Positions 26,443 to 34,682 of a stretch of DNA of 64,000 nucleotides are shown piece after piece (within the stretch, counting starts at the first letter, position 1; the number at the start of each line of letters is the position of its first letter). The notes under the pieces were generated by a model. That model worked only from the letters and a program-made list of their open reading frames with translations. It ran no database searches and was not told the origin of the DNA. Source of the stretch: Thermoanaerobacterium sp. PSU-2. Its GTDB lineage: Bacteria; Bacillota; Thermoanaerobacteria; Thermoanaerobacterales; Thermoanaerobacteraceae. Location: NCBI RefSeq assembly GCF_002102475.1, contig NZ_MSQD01000002.1, positions 1 through 64,000 on the forward strand, given 5' to 3'. The position numbers were made by a program, and so were the translations under genes.

Positions 26443-27597
26443 ATGTTGAAAAAAACATTATTATTTACATTGATATTTGTGTTTGTATGTTCAATGTTGT
26501 TAGAAAATTTTGCATATGCTGATAATTTCAATCTCAAGTCAAAATCTGCAATTCTTATGGACGCTAATACAGGTAAAGTTCTATATGAAAAAAATAGCCA
26601 TGAAGAGCTACCTCCTGCCAGTGTTACGAAAGTAATGACTATGCTTTTAGTTATGGAAGCATTGGATTCTGGTAAGATTAAGACTACTGACAAAGTTGTG
26701 ACAAGTGAACATGCTTATGATATGGGTGGTACACAAATTTATTTAGAGGTTGGCGAAGAAATGACGGTAGATGATCTGTTGAAATCTGTCGCGATGAATT
26801 CTGCAAATGATGCCTCAGTCGCATTGGCTGAATATATTTCAGGTAGTGAGGAAAAATTTGTGGAAGAAATGAACAAAAGAGCTAAAGAGTTGGGTGCAAA
26901 AAATACAAATTTTAAGAATGCATCTGGCTTACCTGAAGATGGACACTATACTTCTGTTTATGATATGGCGCTAATATCCAGAGAGCTTGTTAAACATAAA
27001 AATGTATTTAAATATTTAACTGATAAAATTGATTCTGTTAGAAATGGTAAGTTTAGTTTAGCTAATACTAATAAGCTCCTTTGGAATTATCAAGGCGCAG
27101 ATGGAATAAAGACAGGCTCTACTTCAGAAGCATTGTATTGTTTATCTGCAACTGCCAAAAGAGGTGATACAAGATTTATAGCAGTGGTATTTGGAGCACC
27201 AGATTCCGCTACTCGCTTCAAAGAAGCTTCAAAATTGTTAGATTATGGTTTTGCTAATTTTGAAACAAAAAAAGTTGTTGAAGCAGGCAAGGTATATGGT
27301 AATATAAAAGTTTTAAAAGGCCAACAAGATTACGTAAATGCTATTTCCCAAAATGATGAATATATTTTATTGAAAAAAGGTGAATCAAAAAATATAAAGC
27401 AAATAGTAAGCTTAAATAAATATGTTGATGCACCTGTGAAAGCAGGTTCAGAAATAGGAACAGTGAAAATATACGACGGTAATAATCTTATAAAGACAGT
27501 ATCGTTAATAGCTGATAAAAGTGTTAAAAGAACAAATTTAATAAATACTTTTGAAAAAATCTATAAATCGTGGGTAAAAAATACTAAAAGCTTATAA
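26443..27597 (+). CDS. dacF: D-alanyl-D-alanine carboxypeptidase (DacF type)
   Basis: A 384-residue low-molecular-weight penicillin-binding protein that trims stem peptides of peptidoglycan. It has a signal peptide (to about residue 26, FAYA), the active-site ASVTKVMT (SxxK), SAND (SxN) and IKTGST (KTG) motifs, and a C-terminal beta domain with an amphipathic tail. The position directly before spoIIAA is that of Bacillus dacF, a forespore-expressed gene. A second homologue is at 35901. The ribosome site AGAGGAGGG may be masked by a hairpin. Confidence 0.94.
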   Translation: MLKKTLLFTLIFVFVCSMLLENFAYADNFNLKSKSAILMDANTGKVLYEKNSHEELPPASVTKVMTMLLVMEALDSGKIKTTDKVVTSEHAYDMGGTQIYLEVGEEMTVDDLLKSVAMNSANDASVALAEYISGSEEKFVEEMNKRAKELGAKNTNFKNASGLPEDGHYTSVYDMALISRELVKHKNVFKYLTDKIDSVRNGKFSLANTNKLLWNYQGADGIKTGSTSEALYCLSATAKRGDTRFIAVVFGAPDSATRFKEASKLLDYGFANFETKKVVEAGKVYGNIKVLKGQQDYVNAISQNDEYILLKKGESKNIKQIVSLNKYVDAPVKAGSEIGTVKIYDGNNLIKTVSLIADKSVKRTNLINTFEKIYKSWVKNTKSL

Positions 27598-27615
27598 GCT
27601 TTTAGTATTTTTTTA
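27580..27615 (+). terminator. Terminator after dacF
   Basis: A 30-base perfect palindrome (27580-27609, centred on AAGCTTATAAGCTT) followed by a T run. It includes the last codons and stop of dacF and separates it from the sigma-H promoter of the spoIIA operon. Confidence 0.9.
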
Positions 27616-27645
27616 AAAATTTTCATAGAAAAAAATTACAAATAA

Positions 27646-27674
27646 GGAGGAAATTGAGCTATGATGTAGAATAA
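27646..27674 (+). promoter_or_regulatory. sigma-H promoter of the spoIIA operon
   Basis: GGAGGAAAT (27646-27654), an 11-base spacer and GTAGAATAA (27666-27674) match the sigma-H consensus at all fixed positions and are nearly identical, spacing included, to the element before spo0A. The spoIIAA start is 21 bases downstream. Confidence 0.88.
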
Positions 27675-27694
27675 TATATTATGGAGGGATGAAT

Positions 27695-28039
27695 ATGGGA
27701 ATAAAATTTGTAGAAAAAAATGACACCTTAATAGTAAAGATAAAAGGGGAATTGGATCATCATACATCGGATATTTTTAAAGATGCTATAAATACTGAAT
27801 ACCAGAAAGGATTTAAAAATATTATATTGGATTTTGAAAAATTGAATTTTATGGATAGTTCCGGTATTGGAATGATTCTTGGAAGATATAAAATGGCTAA
27901 AGATAATGATGGTAAATTGGCAATTGTAGGTGCTAATTCTCAACTTTTAAAAGTCATCGAGTTATCAGGAATTTTAAGGATAATAAATTGCTATGATACA
28001 ATAGAAGAAGCTATTAAAAACATGCAAAGGGGGATATAA
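27695..28039 (+). CDS. spoIIAA: Anti-anti-sigma factor SpoIIAA
   Basis: SpoIIAA (114 residues, STAS domain) releases sigma-F by binding SpoIIAB; it is switched by phosphorylation. The phosphorylated serine corresponds to Ser55 in MDSSGIGMILG. ATG 27695 sits 7 bases after GGAGGG; ATG 27689 would abut it. First gene of the spoIIAA-spoIIAB-sigF operon, joined directly to spoIIAB. Confidence 0.96.
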   Translation: MGIKFVEKNDTLIVKIKGELDHHTSDIFKDAINTEYQKGFKNIILDFEKLNFMDSSGIGMILGRYKMAKDNDGKLAIVGANSQLLKVIELSGILRIINCYDTIEEAIKNMQRGI

Positions 28040-28471
28040 ATGAGTTATTCAAATAAAATGGAATTGAAATTTTTAAGCAAGTCTCAAAATGAATCTTTTG
28101 CACGGACCGTTATTGCTGCTTTTGCAGCTCAATTAGATCCAACTGTAGAGGAAATAGCAGATATCAAGACAGCAGTATCTGAAGCTGTTACAAATTCTAT
28201 AATTCACGGTTATGAAGGTAAAATTGATTATATAATGTTAAAAGCAGAGATAGAAGGGAACAAGTTAACAGTCGAAGTTATTGACAATGGTGTTGGAATA
28301 GAGGACATTGAAAAAGCGATGGAACCTTTATATACTACAAAACCTGATGAAGATAGATCAGGAATGGGCTTTACTGTTATGCAGACTTTTATGGATGAAT
28401 TGGTTGTTGAATCTGAAAAAGGAAAAGGTACTAAGGTTAGAATGACCAAATACATCAATTCAGGTAAATGA
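28040..28471 (+). CDS. spoIIAB: Anti-sigma F factor / serine kinase SpoIIAB
   Basis: SpoIIAB (143 residues) is a GHKL-type protein kinase that holds sigma-F inactive and phosphorylates SpoIIAA. The ATP-binding motifs are visible: [14 protein letters not shown] (N box), [10 protein letters not shown] (G1) and [17 protein letters not shown] (G2 region). The ATG begins immediately after the spoIIAA stop behind AAGGGGG. Confidence 0.97.
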   Translation: MSYSNKMELKFLSKSQNESFARTVIAAFAAQLDPTVEEIADIKTAVSEAVTNSIIHGYEGKIDYIMLKAEIEGNKLTVEVIDNGVGIEDIEKAMEPLYTTKPDEDRSGMGFTVMQTFMDELVVESEKGKGTKVRMTKYINSGK

Positions 28472-28480
28472 GGTGCTGCT

Positions 28481-29224
28481 ATGATTGATAAAGATAATGA
28501 AAGGAATGAAGATGTAAATGAACTTATAAGAAAATCTAAAAATAATGACAAGTCTTCAATGGAGAAGTTGCTGAAAGAAAATAGCGGCCTTATTTGGAGT
28601 ATAGTGAAGAAATTTTCTTACAGAGGATATGAGGCAGAAGATCTTTATCAGATTGGATGTATAGGATTTGTAAAAGCCATTAATAAGTTTGATGAATCTT
28701 ATAATGTGAAATTATCCACGTATGCAGTACCAATCATAATAGGTGAGATAAAAAGGTTTTTGAGAGATGATGGACTTATTAAAGTTAGCCGATCATTAAA
28801 AGAATTGTCAAATAAAGCCTATTTTATGAAAGACAAATTGGAAAAGGAATTAAATAGAGAACCAACAATCCAAGAAATTGCTTCAAAGCTTAATGTTTCA
28901 GCAGAAGAAGTTGCGATGGCGTTTGAATCTACTGCCACTGCTGAATATTTATATGATAATTCTCAACACAATGAAGATGATAATTTGCTTTTGATAGAAA
29001 AAATAGGAATCGATGAACAAGAATATGAAATTGAAGATAAGTTGGCTTTAAGAATGGTTTTAAAAAATTTAAATTCTCGTGAAAGACAGATAATCGTTTT
29101 GCGGTATTTTAAAGATATGACGCAGACAGAAGTATCTAAAATCCTAGGCATATCTCAAGTGCAAGTATCAAGAATTGAAAAGAAAGTTTTAAAAAAATTA
29201 AAAGAGCAATTACAAGAAGTGTAA
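28481..29224 (+). CDS. sigF: RNA polymerase sigma-F factor
   Basis: Sigma-F (247 residues) directs the first forespore gene set. Regions 2 (YQIGCIGFVKAINKFD, KLSTYAVPIIIGEIKRFLRDDG), 3 and 4 (REQ-type SREREIIVLRYF-like segment and a helix-turn-helix near EVSKILGISQVQVSRIEK) are present. ATG 28481 follows GAGGTG, 9 bases after spoIIAB. A terminator overlaps its stop. Confidence 0.97.
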   Translation: MIDKDNERNEDVNELIRKSKNNDKSSMEKLLKENSGLIWSIVKKFSYRGYEAEDLYQIGCIGFVKAINKFDESYNVKLSTYAVPIIIGEIKRFLRDDGLIKVSRSLKELSNKAYFMKDKLEKELNREPTIQEIASKLNVSAEEVAMAFESTATAEYLYDNSQHNEDDNLLLIEKIGIDEQEYEIEDKLALRMVLKNLNSRERQIIVLRYFKDMTQTEVSKILGISQVQVSRIEKKVLKKLKEQLQEV

Positions 29225-29244
29225 AGTTATTTGCACTTCTTTTT
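29215..29244 (+). terminator. Terminator after sigF
   Basis: An 11-bp stem (29215-29225 with 29230-29240, one G-T pair) with loop GTTA, followed by TTTT. It overlaps the end of sigF and sits directly before the next promoter. Confidence 0.85.
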
Positions 29245-29273
29245 GTATGAAAAAAACATATTGTCACATAATA
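29244..29273 (+). promoter_or_regulatory. Probable sigma-G promoter for the dodecin-spoVA group
   Basis: TGTATG (29244-29249), a 17-base spacer and CATAATA (29267-29273) fit the sigma-G consensus (TGAATA, 17-18 bases, CATACTA). spoVA is sigma-G controlled in Bacillus, and no other promoter is evident before spoVAC. The first gene starts 23 bases downstream. Confidence 0.65.
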
Positions 29274-29295
29274 TTACTGTACCGAGGTGTTACAA

Positions 29296-29430
29296 ATGAG
29301 AAAGCTTATTATATTTTTCTCAATAATTATATTTACTTTATCTGTTATTTACTTTTTAAAATATAGCACTAAAAAAATACCTGATAGTGCTGTACTTGTT
29401 TATTTAAAGGAGGAGTTAAAATGGCTGTAG
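29296..29430 (+). CDS. Small single-pass membrane protein (44 residues)
   Basis: A 44-codon frame with GAGGTG 6 bases before the ATG. The product begins MRKLIIFFSIIIF, has one strongly hydrophobic helix (about residues 4-21) and ends in a short polar tail (YSTKKIPDSAVLVYLKEE). Its end overlaps the dodecin start by 10 bases in another frame, which suggests coupling. It is the first gene behind the sigma-G-like promoter, so it may be a spore membrane peptide. Function unknown. Confidence 0.62.
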   Translation: MRKLIIFFSIIIFTLSVIYFLKYSTKKIPDSAVLVYLKEELKWL

Positions 29431-29624
29431 TTAAAATTTTAAATGTCGTAGGAGATTCTACTAAAAGTTGGGACGATGCTATACAAAATGCAGTAGCAGA
29501 AGCAGCAAAAACTGTAAACAATATATCGGGAATAGAAGTATTAAATCAAACTGCTAACGTAAAAGACGGTAAAATTGTCGAATACAAAGCAAATATTCAA
29601 ATAGCATTTAGAGTAGACAGATAA
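29421..29624 (+). CDS. Dodecin family flavin-binding protein
   Basis: A 67-residue dodecin: VVKILNVVGDSTKSWDDAIQNAV, then the ISGIEVLNQTANV strand and IQIAFRVDR at the end. Dodecins form hollow dodecamers that store or buffer riboflavin or FMN. Classical dodecins pair stacked flavins with an aromatic residue; here Trp18 (SWDDAI) fits. AAAGGAGGAG precedes the ATG. It is unusual to find this between sigF and spoVAC behind a sigma-G-like promoter; a role in spore flavin storage or protection is inferred. Confidence 0.92.
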   Translation: MAVVKILNVVGDSTKSWDDAIQNAVAEAAKTVNNISGIEVLNQTANVKDGKIVEYKANIQIAFRVDR

Positions 29625-29626
29625 AA

Positions 29627-29653
29627 AGTGGGCAACCATAATAGGTGCCCACT
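29627..29653 (+). repeat. Intercistronic hairpin between dodecin and spoVAC
   Basis: AGTGGGCA and TGCCCACT (8 bp) enclose an 11-base loop right after the dodecin stop. No T run follows (ATATATCG), so full termination is unlikely. It may stabilise the upstream message end or lower spoVA expression. Confidence 0.6.
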
Positions 29654-29680
29654 ATATATCGATTTTATGGAGGCATTAAA

Positions 29681-30130
29681 ATGGAAAAGGATATAAAGAA
29701 ACAGCAAGAATACAAGGATATTGCACAGAAATATGAGCCAAAGCCTACTCTTTTAAAAAATGTTTTATGGGCTTTTGTGGTAGGTGGATTAATATGTGAT
29801 GTTGGCCAATTTTTTTTAAATTTGTTTATTAATCGAGGAATGACTGCCGAACAAGCCGGAACACCAGTTGCAATCATAATGGTTTTTTTAGGCTCATTTT
29901 TAACTGGAATTGGCATTTACGATGACATTGGACGATTTGCAGGAGCTGGTTCTGTTGTGCCGATAACTGGTTTTGCTAATTCTATTGTTTCACCAGCTAT
30001 GGAATTTAAAAGAGAAGGATTTGTTTTTGGGGTGGCTTCCAGAATGTTTAACATAGCGGGTCCGGTTATAGTTTACGGAGTTGGTACCTCTATTATCGTA
30101 GGGCTTATATACTATTTTCTAAAAGGGTGA
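29681..30130 (+). CDS. spoVAC: Stage V sporulation protein AC
   Basis: SpoVAC (149 residues) is a membrane protein of the channel that moves dipicolinic acid into the forespore and out on germination; in Bacillus it is mechanosensitive. Multiple hydrophobic segments and the AGAGSVVPITGFANS motif are diagnostic. ATG 29681 follows TGGAGG; a frame extending to 29645 covers the hairpin and is not the start. Confidence 0.95.
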   Translation: MEKDIKKQQEYKDIAQKYEPKPTLLKNVLWAFVVGGLICDVGQFFLNLFINRGMTAEQAGTPVAIIMVFLGSFLTGIGIYDDIGRFAGAGSVVPITGFANSIVSPAMEFKREGFVFGVASRMFNIAGPVIVYGVGTSIIVGLIYYFLKG

Positions 30131-30135
30131 TTACT

Positions 30136-31149
30136 ATGGCAATAAAAAAAATGGGATCGCAAACCGTTAAATTTGCAAATCCACCTTCTATTATATCGTC
30201 TGGCACAATAGTTGGACCAAAAGAAGGACAAGGACCTTTAAAAGATTATTTTGATATGATTTTGACTGATGATACTTATGGTGAAAAAAGCTGGGAAAAA
30301 GCTGAATGCAAGATGTTTCAAGACTCTGTAAATTTAGCCCTTAAAAAAGCAAGTTTAAATATTTCAGACATTGATTATTTGATAGGTGGAGATCTTTTAA
30401 ATCAAATAATTACTTCTAGTTTTGCTGCTAGACAATTTAATGTACCTACGTTTGGATTATATGGAGCTTGTTCCACAATGGCTGAAGGATTGTCTATAGC
30501 TTCTATGTTAATAGATGGAGGATTTGCAGATTATATTATTGTTACAACATCCAGTCATTTTTCTACTGCTGAAAGACAATACAGATTTCCATTAGAGCAA
30601 GGTGTCCAAAGGCCATTCACATCCCAGTGGACGGTTACAGGATCAGGTTCATCATTGTTGTCATCCAATGGCACAGGTCCATATATAACGCACGTTACAA
30701 CAGGAAAAGTTGTTGATTTAGGAATGAAAGATGCAAACAATATGGGTGCTGCTATGGCCCCTGCTGCAGCAGATACAATTTTGACACATTTTAATGATAC
30801 AGGTTTTACAATAAACGATTATGATTTAATAATAACTGGAGACATGGCAAGAGTTGGGAAAAGCATCCTGATGGAGTTGCTTAGTAAAGAAGGCATGAAT
30901 ATTGAAAATAAATACAAAGATTGTGGAATAGAAATATATGATGAATCGCAAGATGTACATTCCGGTGGAAGTGGAGCAGGATGTTCTGCAGTAGTTTTAA
31001 ATGGTTGGCTGCTTCAGCAGATAAAAAGCGGAATTTACAATAGGGTTTTATTTATCGCTACAGGTGCCTTGCTATCGCCGACAAGCACACAACAAGGTGA
31101 GTCAATACCAGGTATAGCTCATGCAGTTACAATTTCAAATTACGTGTAG
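30136..31149 (+). CDS. spoVAD: Stage V sporulation protein AD
   Basis: SpoVAD (337 residues) has a thiolase-like fold and binds dipicolinic acid at the spore inner membrane. The family sequence is clear: the GLYGACSTMAEGLS cysteine segment, TTSSHFSTAERQYRFPLE and VHSGGSGAGCSA. ATG 30136 follows AAAGGGTGA, overlapping the end of spoVAC region by spacing only. Part of the spoVAC-AD-AE unit. Confidence 0.96.
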   Translation: MAIKKMGSQTVKFANPPSIISSGTIVGPKEGQGPLKDYFDMILTDDTYGEKSWEKAECKMFQDSVNLALKKASLNISDIDYLIGGDLLNQIITSSFAARQFNVPTFGLYGACSTMAEGLSIASMLIDGGFADYIIVTTSSHFSTAERQYRFPLEQGVQRPFTSQWTVTGSGSSLLSSNGTGPYITHVTTGKVVDLGMKDANNMGAAMAPAAADTILTHFNDTGFTINDYDLIITGDMARVGKSILMELLSKEGMNIENKYKDCGIEIYDESQDVHSGGSGAGCSAVVLNGWLLQQIKSGIYNRVLFIATGALLSPTSTQQGESIPGIAHAVTISNYV

Positions 31150-31164
31150 AGGAGGTTGATACAA

Positions 31165-31521
31165 TTGGATTATTTACGTGCTTTTCTTGTAGGCGGAATA
31201 ATTTGTGTAATTGCTCAAATATTAATGGATAAAACAAAGCTTACACCTGCAAGAATTTTAGTTTTGTATGTTACAGTAGGAGCTATATTAGGTGGTATAG
31301 GAATATACAAGAAAATAATAGATTTCGGAGGTGCTGGTGCAACTGTTCCGCTTCTTGGCTTTGGCAATTCTTTAGCGCAAGGTGCAATCAAAGCAGTAAA
31401 AAAAGATGGTATCACTGGTGCTTTTACAGGTGGACTGACGGCAACGGCAGGTGGTATCGCTGCAGCAATCTTTTTTGGCTATTTGTTTTCTATAATATTT
31501 AATCCTCGTACAAAAAAATGA
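31165..31521 (+). CDS. spoVAE: Stage V sporulation protein AE
   Basis: A 118-residue membrane protein of the SpoVAE(B) family with four hydrophobic segments and GAGATVPLLGFGNSLAQG, a motif shared with SpoVAC. TTG 31165 is preferred (AGAGGAGG 9 bases upstream); TTG 31156 touches the ribosome site. Last gene of the group, followed by a strong terminator. No spoVAA, AB or AF is present here, so this is the short clostridial form of the operon. Confidence 0.94.
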   Translation: MDYLRAFLVGGIICVIAQILMDKTKLTPARILVLYVTVGAILGGIGIYKKIIDFGGAGATVPLLGFGNSLAQGAIKAVKKDGITGAFTGGLTATAGGIAAAIFFGYLFSIIFNPRTKK

Positions 31522-31532
31522 TATTTATAGAA

Positions 31533-31565
31533 AAGCATAATTCATGGGATTATGCTTATTTTTTT
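31533..31565 (+). terminator. Terminator after spoVAE
   Basis: Nine-base-pair stem AAGCATAAT / ATTATGCTT, 7-base loop (31542-31548), then ATTTTTTT. Confidence 0.88.
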
Positions 31566-31574
31566 GTACAAATA

Positions 31575-31583
31575 TGATATAAT
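31575..31583 (+). promoter_or_regulatory. Extended -10 promoter for cca
   Basis: TGATATAAT at 31575-31583 is an extended -10 element with perfect TATAAT. No good -35 is seen upstream because the terminator T run occupies that place. Confidence 0.6.
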
Positions 31584-31618
31584 AATTAAAGCATATTAGC
31601 GAGAAAGAGGGAGTTTTT

Positions 31619-32803
31619 ATAGACAGAGATATACTTTTAATTTTAAAAGATATGTCGGAGAAAATTGGGGTAAATGCTTATATTGTAGGTGGATACGTAA
31701 GAGACAAATTGTTAAATTTAGAAAGCGATGACATTGATATTACGGTAGAAGGCGATGGAATAAAATTTGCTTTTATGCTCAATGAAATTTTAAATGGTGA
31801 TATAGAGGTACATGACAAATTTGAAACTGCCAAAATAAAAATAAAAGATTTTGAGTTAGATATTGTGTCTGCAAGAAAAGAATATTATGAACGTCCTGGA
31901 ATGTTGCCAGTCGTCCAACGAGCAAGTCTTGCTGATGATATTAAAAGAAGAGATTTCACGATAAATATGCTGGCATTAGATGTAAAAACAAATCAAATCA
32001 TTGATATATATAACGGTGCAGATGACATAAAAAATAAATTAATTAGAGTCGTACATGATAAAAGTTTTGTTGACGATCCAACGAGGATTTTTAGGGCAAT
32101 AAGATACAGTGGAAGATTAGGTTTTAAAATAGAGCAACATACTGAATGGTTGTTAAGGAAGTCTATATCTGACGGTGATATTTTTAATGTATCTGCCGAT
32201 AGAATTATGAATGAAATTTATTTGATATTGAAAGAGAAGAAACCTGAACCTATAGTAAAGTTAATGAAACATTACCAGCTTGATAAGGAATTATTTTGTG
32301 GCATAAAGATTAATACAACAAATTTGAATACAAGCCCTAAAGATGGCAATACATTATTGTATAGATTTTTGTTGTTTTTCTATAATGCTACAAAAGAAGA
32401 TGCTGATTGTTTAATTAGAAAATACAATTTAAAACGTGAATATTTGAGTGGATTATCTGATATTCTCAATATAAAGATGAATATGTCTAACTTAAATGAA
32501 AATGTATCTATTTTCAATACATTAAAAGATAAGAGAATAGAAGCAATATCTGCAGTACATGCTATGGAAGACTTAAATATAAAACAAGCCATCGGAAAGT
32601 ATTATGACATGGTAAAATTAAAGAGACTGGGAATAAATGGCGACGACATAAAAAAATTAGGACTTCAGCCGTCACCAATTTACAAACAAATTTTAGATAA
32701 AATATTGCTGGACAAAATTTCAGGCAAGATAAAAGATCGAGAAGACGAGATTAGGAGTCTATTACATTATGTAGAAAAAGTTAAAAGAGGTGAAAAGATT
32801 TGA
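31619..32803 (+). CDS. cca: CCA tRNA nucleotidyltransferase family protein
   Basis: A poly(A) polymerase/CCA-adding family nucleotidyltransferase, about 394 residues, that repairs tRNA 3' ends. The YIVGGYVRDKLL and DDIDITVEG catalytic aspartates, RRDFTINMLA and FVDDPTRIFRAIRYSGRLGF motifs are present. The start is odd: a good ribosome site (GAGGGAG, 31607-31613) lies 5 bases before an ATA at 31619. That ATA opens a helix typical of the family N-terminus. The first ATG (31652) has no ribosome site and would remove 11 residues. No ATG, GTG or TTG lies between. I give the ATA start as likely but unproven. Confidence 0.88.
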   Translation: MDRDILLILKDMSEKIGVNAYIVGGYVRDKLLNLESDDIDITVEGDGIKFAFMLNEILNGDIEVHDKFETAKIKIKDFELDIVSARKEYYERPGMLPVVQRASLADDIKRRDFTINMLALDVKTNQIIDIYNGADDIKNKLIRVVHDKSFVDDPTRIFRAIRYSGRLGFKIEQHTEWLLRKSISDGDIFNVSADRIMNEIYLILKEKKPEPIVKLMKHYQLDKELFCGIKINTTNLNTSPKDGNTLLYRFLLFFYNATKEDADCLIRKYNLKREYLSGLSDILNIKMNMSNLNENVSIFNTLKDKRIEAISAVHAMEDLNIKQAIGKYYDMVKLKRLGINGDDIKKLGLQPSPIYKQILDKILLDKISGKIKDREDEIRSLLHYVEKVKRGEKI

Positions 32804-33414
32804 GTGCATTATTAAGCTATTTAATTAGAATTCCGGCATTGATAATAGCAATGAGTTTTCATGAGTTTAGCCATGGTTATGTAGCAGATAAATTAGGCGA
32901 TCCTACGCCTAGGCAAAGCGGAAGACTTACATTAAATCCACTGGCCCACATAGATCCTTTAGGGTTAATTATGCTGTTTATTATATACTTTGGGTGGGCT
33001 AAGCCAGTACCGATAAATCCGTATTATTTTAAAGACAGAAAAAAAGGCGTTTTATATGTGGCGTTGGCTGGCCCCCTTTCTAACGTTTTTTTGGCCATAA
33101 TAACGCGAATTCTGATGTTTTATTTTGGAAATATCCCTGTATTAGGACTTTTTTTGACTATACTCTATCAATACAATTTGGTTTTTGCTGTGTTTAATAT
33201 AATTCCTATTCCACCATTAGATGGTTCAAAGGTTTTGTGGAGCATTCTTCCTCAGAAAGAAGCATATATTTATTCGCAATATGAACAATATGGACAAATT
33301 GCTTTGCTGTTGCTTCTATTTACAGGAATAATTAATTTATTTATGACTCCGCTAATGATGGGGTTAGATAAACTGATTTCTAAAATAATTTTGTTTCCGT
33401 TTGGAGTGGGATAA
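32800..33414 (+). CDS. Site-2-protease-like metalloprotease (M50)
   Basis: A 204-residue integral membrane protein of the M50 rhomboid-like zinc protease group. The SFHEFSHGYVADKLGD segment carries the HExxH zinc motif, and FNIIPIPPLDGSKVLW carries the third ligand region. It has no PDZ domain and is far shorter than RseP; this compact type is common next to scpA-scpB in Firmicutes. Substrate unknown. TTG 32800 follows GAGGTGA and overlaps the cca stop. Confidence 0.92.
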   Translation: MSALLSYLIRIPALIIAMSFHEFSHGYVADKLGDPTPRQSGRLTLNPLAHIDPLGLIMLFIIYFGWAKPVPINPYYFKDRKKGVLYVALAGPLSNVFLAIITRILMFYFGNIPVLGLFLTILYQYNLVFAVFNIIPIPPLDGSKVLWSILPQKEAYIYSQYEQYGQIALLLLLFTGIINLFMTPLMMGLDKLISKIILFPFGVG

Positions 33415-34124
33415 TGTACAACATTAAAATAGAATCTTTTGAAGGACCTTTTGACCTTTTGTTTCATCTTATAGAAAAAAACGAAATAGATATAAAAGAC
33501 ATACCGATTGCATCTGTTTTCGACCAATACATGGAATATTTAAAAGCTATGCAAGAAATGGACTTAGATATTGCAACAGAGTTTATTTTAATGGCTGCTA
33601 CATTGCTGGAAATAAAGTCGAGTATGCTTTTACCAAAGCAAAATTTCGAAGGACAGCAAATGGTAATGGCTGATGCAGACCCTAGAGAAGAATTGGTGGA
33701 AAAGTTGATTGAGTATAAAAAATATAAAAGTGTCGCAAATAGACTGAAAGAGTTAAATACATTAGGCACTAAATTTTTTAGAGACGAGCCTGAAATAAAA
33801 TATGTTGATAAATCGCTTTGCCTCAATTATTCAACTATCGACTTAAAAAAAGCTTATATGAAGATTCTTCAAAAGTCCAGCAACAATGTTATGCCGATTA
33901 GATATGCAAAAGATCAAATTACAATTGATGACAAAATAAAGGAGATATTAAAGAAACTAATAGTTACTCCTGTGATTAAATTTGGCGATTTCTTAAAGAA
34001 TTTACGAAAGATAGAAAAAATTGTTTCGTTTGTAGCACTTTTGGAATTGATTAAGTTAAATAAAGTTGCGGCTGAACAAAAAAAGACATTTGGAGACATA
34101 ATTATAAAAAGTCTAAAGAGGTGA
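33414..34124 (+). CDS. scpA: Segregation and condensation protein A
   Basis: ScpA (236 residues), the kleisin of the SMC-ScpAB condensin. The N-terminal FEGPFDLLFHLIEKNEIDIKDIPIA signature and the C-terminal winged-helix are present. The ATG shares a base with the stop of the protease gene. scpB follows after four bases. Confidence 0.96.
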   Translation: MYNIKIESFEGPFDLLFHLIEKNEIDIKDIPIASVFDQYMEYLKAMQEMDLDIATEFILMAATLLEIKSSMLLPKQNFEGQQMVMADADPREELVEKLIEYKKYKSVANRLKELNTLGTKFFRDEPEIKYVDKSLCLNYSTIDLKKAYMKILQKSSNNVMPIRYAKDQITIDDKIKEILKKLIVTPVIKFGDFLKNLRKIEKIVSFVALLELIKLNKVAAEQKKTFGDIIIKSLKR

Positions 34125-34128
34125 AATA

Positions 34129-34635
34129 ATGGATATAGATTGCATAATAGAGTCTATACTATTTGCCGCTGGCAGACCTGTTAAGATAAAAACTTTAAGT
34201 GATGTCTTAAATATTTCCACAAAGGATGTCATTGAATCTTTTAATAGATTAAAAAACAGTTATGATAGAGAAAACAGAGGGGTAAAAGTTTCGATGATAA
34301 ATGATTCAATAGTGATGTCTTCAAATGAAGCATATTCAGACTATATAAAAAAGGCATTAGGACTTGATATAAAGCAAGGATTATCTCAAGCTGCATTAGA
34401 AGTTTTGTCTATAATCGCTTATAATCAGCCTATTACAAGAATTGACATAGAAAAAATAAGAGGTGTAAAGTGCGAGAAAGCAATTAATACCTTATTAGAA
34501 TTTAATTTAATTAAAGAAGATGGAAGAATAAATGCCCCAGGCCGTGCAATACTTTATTCTACAACTGATGATTTTCTGAAGTATTTTAATTTGCCTTCTT
34601 TAAAAGACTTGCCTCCATTAGACGATATTACTTAG
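34129..34635 (+). CDS. scpB: Segregation and condensation protein B
   Basis: ScpB (168 residues), the dimeric winged-helix partner of ScpA. The ESILFAAGRPV start, LSQAALEVLSIIAYNQPITRIDIEKIRGV and the LPPLDDI end are typical. Ribosome site AGAGGTGA before ATG 34129. Confidence 0.96.
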   Translation: MDIDCIIESILFAAGRPVKIKTLSDVLNISTKDVIESFNRLKNSYDRENRGVKVSMINDSIVMSSNEAYSDYIKKALGLDIKQGLSQAALEVLSIIAYNQPITRIDIEKIRGVKCEKAINTLLEFNLIKEDGRINAPGRAILYSTTDDFLKYFNLPSLKDLPPLDDIT

Positions 34636-34682
34636 TATTTTATTTTTATTATTGAAAACAATATATTTGAGAAGGTGAATTG

